Assembly (NCBI RefSeq): GCF_014202945.1
Contig: NZ_JACHHW010000001.1
Span: 1-64,000 of the forward strand
Length of the DNA: 64,000 nt
Direction: 5' to 3'
Source: Zhongshania antarctica
GTDB lineage: Bacteria; Pseudomonadota; Gammaproteobacteria; Pseudomonadales; Spongiibacteraceae
Shown: in pieces, positions 60,650 to 64,000 of the stretch
Numbering within the stretch: the stretch's first letter is position 1
How the letters are laid out: every line of letters begins with the position of its first letter
Notes under the pieces: generated by a model
Databases searched by the model: none
What the model was told of the DNA's origin: nothing
Seen by the model: only the letters and a program-made list of their open reading frames with translations
Position numbers and translations under genes: made by a program

Positions 60650-61284
60650 TAACGCTCCCCCAATTCAATAATGCGGAGGGGGCGGTTAATCATGAGTCGA
60701 TGATGCGTGGTTAACAAGATCGCGCCACCGGTATTGGCAAAATCACTGATCCACTGCTCAATTTCAGCCACACCGCGTTGATCAATAGCGGTAAAGGGTT
60801 CGTCTAAAATCCACAGCTGGGCCGGAATACAAAATAATCTAGCGAGATTAACGCGGCGCTGCTGCCCTGCAGACAAACTGTAACAGGCTTGCTCTTCAAA
60901 ACCCCGCAAACCTACTTTAGCCAACGCCGAGCGAATAGGATTGTCGTCTGCGGGTAGACCACGCAAGGCGCAAGACCACCGCAAATTTTCCAATGGACTT
61001 AATGCCGCCTTGATACCGGCGCCATGACCGATATAGAGCAATTGCTGGAGATAGTCAGCGCGCTGCTGCTCCAACGAGTGATTATGCCAAAGAATATCGC
61101 CTTGGTAGCGACTGGATAAACCGGCCAAAATTCGCAGCAGACTGGTCTTGCCACTGCCATTGGGCCCGGCAATTTGCAGCACGTCACCGGCACTTAGCGT
61201 AAAACACAGCTCAGCAAACAGCACGCGATCATCGCGCTCACTGTAGAGTTGCCTTACCTCCAGCCCTGTTTGTGCCAAAATCAC
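60649..61284 (-). CDS. ccmA: Heme exporter ATP-binding protein CcmA
   Basis: This ABC ATPase powers release of holo-CcmE. Walker A is IAGPNGSGKTSLLRILAGL, the ABC signature is YSLSAGQQRRVNLARL, and Walker B is LWILDEPFTAID. The GTG at 61284 is shown; the TTG two codons later has better spacing from GGGAG. It is the first gene of the ccmABCDEFGHI operon. The 150 bp upstream contain no gene and separate it from the CheA-like gene. Confidence 0.95.
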   Translation of the reverse strand: MILAQTGLEVRQLYSERDDRVLFAELCFTLSAGDVLQIAGPNGSGKTSLLRILAGLSSRYQGDILWHNHSLEQQRADYLQQLLYIGHGAGIKAALSPLENLRWSCALRGLPADDNPIRSALAKVGLRGFEEQACYSLSAGQQRRVNLARLFCIPAQLWILDEPFTAIDQRGVAEIEQWISDFANTGGAILLTTHHRLMINRPLRIIELGER

Positions 61285-61436
61285 TCCCGTAGCAGACCAG
61301 CATCACGCGGGCCTCAGCATTTGTCAAAACGCTGCAAGTATATACGAAGCAGAGTGGAATTTAGTGCCAAAACAAGATTGTCGTCGCGTAAATCTATTGC
61401 TTGGCCGCAAAACTTACGCTGGCAATCCGCGCAGTG

Positions 61437-62351
61437 CTACCGGCTCTTCGCCCGATTTTGCAACCAGGCTTCCATATCCCGTGTGACTAAGTCGAGATAA
61501 GCCAGTGCTTTATCAAGCTCTGTTTTTTGCTCAAGGCCTTGAAAGCGGATTAAGCGATTGCGCACCCAACTCAACTCTTGAACCAAATGACCTATGCCGC
61601 TGTCGTCTGCCGCTACTTCAGTAGCCAAGACTGCCTGCGGCCTGACCATTGTTTCAGTAGCACTGCCCGCAGCAGCTTCATTGCGTCGAGAAGCAACTCT
61701 GCGCGACGTTGGGCCCCGCCCTTTGCCGTAGAGGCTATCGAGTATGTTTTCAAATTCATCATCGGTTATCTCAGCCGCCGCAACCGATTGCAATATGCCA
61801 CCGGAATCCAGATTCAGACGGCTATCCGGCTGGCGCGGCGCCAAGCGACCGTCGAAAAACAAACCCATGGGGTCGCTATTCGCCTGCGGTGACACGATGG
61901 TATTCGCCGATTTATCGTTGCCATTTGCGGCTTGCACCAAGCGCTGCTTTAACTCCCGGCTTAGCGCTTCCGGTGGCTGATGATTTATGCGTCGGGCAAG
62001 CATTACCTGAATGGTTTCCACTGCGCTTAAAATCAGCGACACCGCAGCCGGGTTCAAGGCCATACGGCGCGTGCGCAAGCGTTCCATGAGTCGTTCAGAA
62101 AGTTGCGCGCACTCCACTAACTCAACCAAGCCCAATACCGCAGCACCGCCGTACAACGTGTGAAAACCACGATGAATATCGTCGAGAATACGCTGACCGT
62201 CGTAGCCATATTGCAGCTCGGTCAATTGTTCAGATAAGCGCTGGACAATTTCCTCAGCTTCCGCCAAAAAAATCGCCATAATCCCTTCGTGTTCAGTTTT
62301 ATTCACGCATAACCCAATTAAATCTCTCGGCTCGACCAGCGAAGTAAGCAC
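61437..62351 (-). CDS. CheA-like protein with Hpt and dimerisation parts but no kinase domain
   Basis: The N-terminal third is a CheA P1/Hpt domain: IFLAEAEEIVQRLSEQLTEL, then RGFHTLYGGAAVLGL with the phospho-acceptor H64. A linker holds ITDDEFENILDSLYGKG, a P2-region-like motif of CheA. The last 50 residues (LVQELSWVRNRLIRF, then ALAYLDLVTRDMEAWL) resemble the CheA P3 dimerisation helices. The protein stops there; the ATPase (P4) and CheW-like (P5) domains are absent, and the following 150 bp show no remnant of them. It could be a decayed CheA or a phosphotransfer protein fed by another kinase. An alternative start is the ATG at 62279 (GAAGGG upstream), giving 280 residues. It follows cheY. 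Confidence 0.75.
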   Translation of the reverse strand: MLTSLVEPRDLIGLCVNKTEHEGIMAIFLAEAEEIVQRLSEQLTELQYGYDGQRILDDIHRGFHTLYGGAAVLGLVELVECAQLSERLMERLRTRRMALNPAAVSLILSAVETIQVMLARRINHQPPEALSRELKQRLVQAANGNDKSANTIVSPQANSDPMGLFFDGRLAPRQPDSRLNLDSGGILQSVAAAEITDDEFENILDSLYGKGRGPTSRRVASRRNEAAAGSATETMVRPQAVLATEVAADDSGIGHLVQELSWVRNRLIRFQGLEQKTELDKALAYLDLVTRDMEAWLQNRAKSR

Positions 62352-62429
62352 ACATTTTCATTATGACCAAATTATTCTCTGGCTACTGTAGGACCGTTCA
62401 CACTCCCACAACTTACACACTACATAGCG

Positions 62430-62894
62430 TCATTCACCGTCAACTCGGGCGAAAATGCGCGTTATTTTACTTTCCAGCATCGCCGCAGTGAACGGCTTGA
62501 CGATATACCCATTCACGCCAGCTTCAGCCGCCTCGATAATTTGCTCGCGGTGCGCGTCTGCGGTAATCATTAACACTGGAATATGGCAAAGTCGGCGATC
62601 GGCACGAATAGCCCGCAACAGCTCAAGACCCGACATATGCGGCATCAATAAATCGGTAATAACAAAATCAAAATGCTGATTATGCAACATCGGCAGTGCC
62701 GCTAAGCCGTCGTCTGCCTCACTAATGTAGCGATACCCCAAGTCGCCTAGGAGATTACGGATTATCCGCCGCATGGTCGAAAAATCCTCAACAACCAAAA
62801 TACGCATCTCGCTACGCAGGCCCGAGACCGACGACACCGGATCACTGCTCTCCTGGTTGTGCTCAAAGGGATTCGGCGAGGAATTGTCACCCAT
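62430..62894 (-). CDS. cheY: CheY-type single-domain response regulator
   Basis: This is a receiver domain closely resembling chemotaxis CheY. The acidic pair is in VVEDFSTMRRIIRNLLGDLG, the phospho-acceptor Asp in DFVITDLLMPHMSG, the Thr switch in MITADAHREQII, and the Lys in NGYIVKPFTAAML. The ATG at 62894 has GAGGAG upstream and overlaps the fleN end by 8 bp. It gives about 29 extra polar N-terminal residues before MRILVV, where a normal CheY starts. All catalytic residues are intact, although the neighbouring CheA lacks a kinase domain. Confidence 0.88.
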   Translation of the reverse strand: MGDNSSPNPFEHNQESSDPVSSVSGLRSEMRILVVEDFSTMRRIIRNLLGDLGYRYISEADDGLAALPMLHNQHFDFVITDLLMPHMSGLELLRAIRADRRLCHIPVLMITADAHREQIIEAAEAGVNGYIVKPFTAAMLESKITRIFARVDGE

Positions 62895-63735
62895 CGCGAC
62901 GCTCCTCAATACCCCGTCGCTGAGAGTCCACCGCCGTTAATTGTTCAATAAAAAACAATAAGCGCCCCTCCATGCGGCTAGGCAAGGGCCACATTTGTAG
63001 CTTTTCACTAACTTCCCGCAAGGCCCTAGCTGAAACGCTGCTAGGCGCATGCAATATCACCGGATGTCGCTGGCGCACCGCATCACGTAAATTTTGATCA
63101 AAAGGAATAGCCCCCGTGTATACCAAAGCGACCTCAATAAACTGCTGGCACACGTTATTTAGGGTCTCAAATACCTGCCGGCCCTCCGCTTCGTCTGCCA
63201 CCATATTGGCGAGTATCCGAAATCGACTGCGGCCAAAATCCCTATTTAATAATTTAATCATGGCGTAAGCGTCAGTTATCGAGCTCGGCTCATTGCAGAC
63301 CACTAACAAGACCTCGTGGGCCGCGCTGACAAAGTTCACCACCGAATCGGAAATCCCCGCCGCCGTGTCAACAATCAAGACATCCAACTGCTCAGCGATC
63401 TCACTAAACGCCCGGATCAAGCCCACATGCTCAAGGCTAGACAGCATGGTTAAGTGTCGCGTGCCGGATGAGGCGGGAATAATTTTAATGCCTGCCGGCC
63501 CCGTTAACATGACCTCTTGCAATGAGCAGCTGCCATCGAGAACATCCTCGATGGTTTTAGTGCTGCGCAAACCCAACAGTACGTCGATATTCGCCAAACC
63601 AAAGTCGGCATCAAGTATTACCACTCGCTTTCCCGCCTCAGCAAGCGCGACACTGAGATTAATAGCAACATTGGTTTTACCCACCCCGCCCTTGCCGCCG
63701 CTGACGGCAATAACCTGCACCGGCCGGGAACTCAC
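62887..63735 (-). CDS. fleN: FleN/FlhG-type MinD-like ATPase
   Basis: This ParA/MinD-family ATPase controls flagellar number in polar flagellates. The deviant Walker A is SGGKGGVGKTNV (signature Lys15, K20), and ILDADFGLANIDVLLGL is switch I. VDTAAGISDSVVNFVSAAHE, then CNEPSSITDAYAMIKLLNRD, is the FleN-like core. The C-terminal amphipathic region ends LQMWPLPSRMEGRLLFFIEQL, also like FleN. No flhF, fliA or other flagellar gene adjoins it here. It overlaps the upstream small gene by 4 bp (ATGA). Confidence 0.88.
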   Translation of the reverse strand: MSSRPVQVIAVSGGKGGVGKTNVAINLSVALAEAGKRVVILDADFGLANIDVLLGLRSTKTIEDVLDGSCSLQEVMLTGPAGIKIIPASSGTRHLTMLSSLEHVGLIRAFSEIAEQLDVLIVDTAAGISDSVVNFVSAAHEVLLVVCNEPSSITDAYAMIKLLNRDFGRSRFRILANMVADEAEGRQVFETLNNVCQQFIEVALVYTGAIPFDQNLRDAVRQRHPVILHAPSSVSARALREVSEKLQMWPLPSRMEGRLLFFIEQLTAVDSQRRGIEERRDG

Positions 63736-63980
63736 CCGTTCACCTGCGCAGCGCTGATACTATGCTCACGCCAAGGCATACCAGGCAGAAGCCGAGAATA
63801 ATCGCCTATTTGCTCTACATTACACATCGCCATAATCTTTTTAAGCAAACGCAGATCAACGCTGTTCACATCAACCAGAAGCACAAGGCGACCCGAATCG
63901 ACATAGGACTGAAAATGCACCAGGTCTGGATTGTTTTCGGTCAAACCAACAAAACCACCTTCCCACGCGCCGAAACACAA
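63732..63980 (-). CDS. Small uncharacterised protein, 5' end uncertain and possibly beyond the window
   Basis: The visible 82 residues match no family I recognise. They contain VDSGRLVLLVDVNSVDLRLL followed by KKIMAMCNVEQIGDYSRLL. The frame is open to the window edge, so the gene may start outside. Possible starts inside are TTG at 63980 and TTG at 63944 (GGAAGGTGG about 10 bp upstream, giving LTENNPDLVHFQ). The 4-bp overlap with fleN shows it is co-translated. In other bacteria flhF often precedes this gene, but this is not a recognisable FlhF C terminus. Confidence 0.5.
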   Translation of the reverse strand: MCFGAWEGGFVGLTENNPDLVHFQSYVDSGRLVLLVDVNSVDLRLLKKIMAMCNVEQIGDYSRLLPGMPWREHSISAAQVNG

Positions 63981-64000
63981 AAAGCTCAGCGGTAGCGAAT

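Noticed and set aside
61285-61436. Possible frameshifted remnant of the CheA kinase domain downstream of the stub
   Set aside because: Reading the minus strand past the stop shows none of the P4/P5 motifs, and ccmA begins 150 bp later. This looks like loss by deletion, not a simple frameshift.

Overview
The window looks like a marine gammaproteobacterial chromosome, probably from the Cellvibrionales/Spongiibacteraceae neighbourhood and related to pseudomonads in gene order. Three blocks point this way: leuC-leuD-leuB-asd-usg-fimV-truA-trpF(-trpB-trpA)-accD-folC-SPOR-cvpA-purF-metZ, ligA-zipA-smc, and fleN/cheY followed by ccmABCDEFGHI. All three orders are familiar from Pseudomonas. The two large TonB-dependent receptors fit an aerobic marine heterotroph. 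The genus assignment is an inference. Almost all genes are on the minus strand.

Region by region. (1) 1-3456 is accessory DNA: the right part of an IS3-family element, a subtilisin-like peptidase whose 3' end (including the catalytic Ser) has been replaced by the IS, and a partner AAA+ ATPase. These abut the 3' end of tRNA-Leu(UAA), a classical integration site. (2) 3598-6397 encodes a secreted, probably membrane-anchored subtilase with a CFI-box C-terminal sorting-type domain, and a small anchored partner. Its catalytic His position is occupied by an Asp-Glu motif. (3) 6527-8450 is an arsenic resistance operon, arsR-arsC-acr3, with a palindromic operator. (4) 8451-8927 is a gene-free stretch with a REP-like, tandemly repeated element. 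(5) 8928-18916 holds yibL, an RND efflux pump with a divergent TetR regulator, and a moxR-DUF58-transglutaminase-mscS envelope cluster. (6) 18897-37645 is a long housekeeping block: methionine, purine, folate, fatty-acid, tryptophan, tRNA modification, polar-landmark FimV, lysine/threonine/methionine entry (asd) and leucine genes. It ends at a divergent LysR gene that shares a clear dyad operator with leuC. (7) 38658-40237 is a MocA-like/XdhC pair without a molybdoenzyme. (8) 40320-45621 holds two tandem paralogous TonB-dependent receptors, each with its own terminator. (9) 45827-54082 holds a flavodoxin-like protein, a VOC/glyoxalase, an SLT-type lipoprotein, ligA, zipA and smc. (10) 54228-61284 is the complete cytochrome c maturation operon. 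(11) 61437-63980 is what remains of a flagellar/chemotaxis locus: fleN/flhG, cheY, a CheA-like protein with the phosphotransfer and dimerisation parts but no ATP-binding kinase domain, and a small unknown gene that is open at the window edge.

The most unusual items are the IS-disrupted protease/ATPase pair at tRNA-Leu, the CFI-box subtilase with a substituted catalytic base, and the kinase-less CheA next to intact cheY and fleN. The core biosynthetic blocks are ordinary. I found no CRISPR array, prophage or replication origin.
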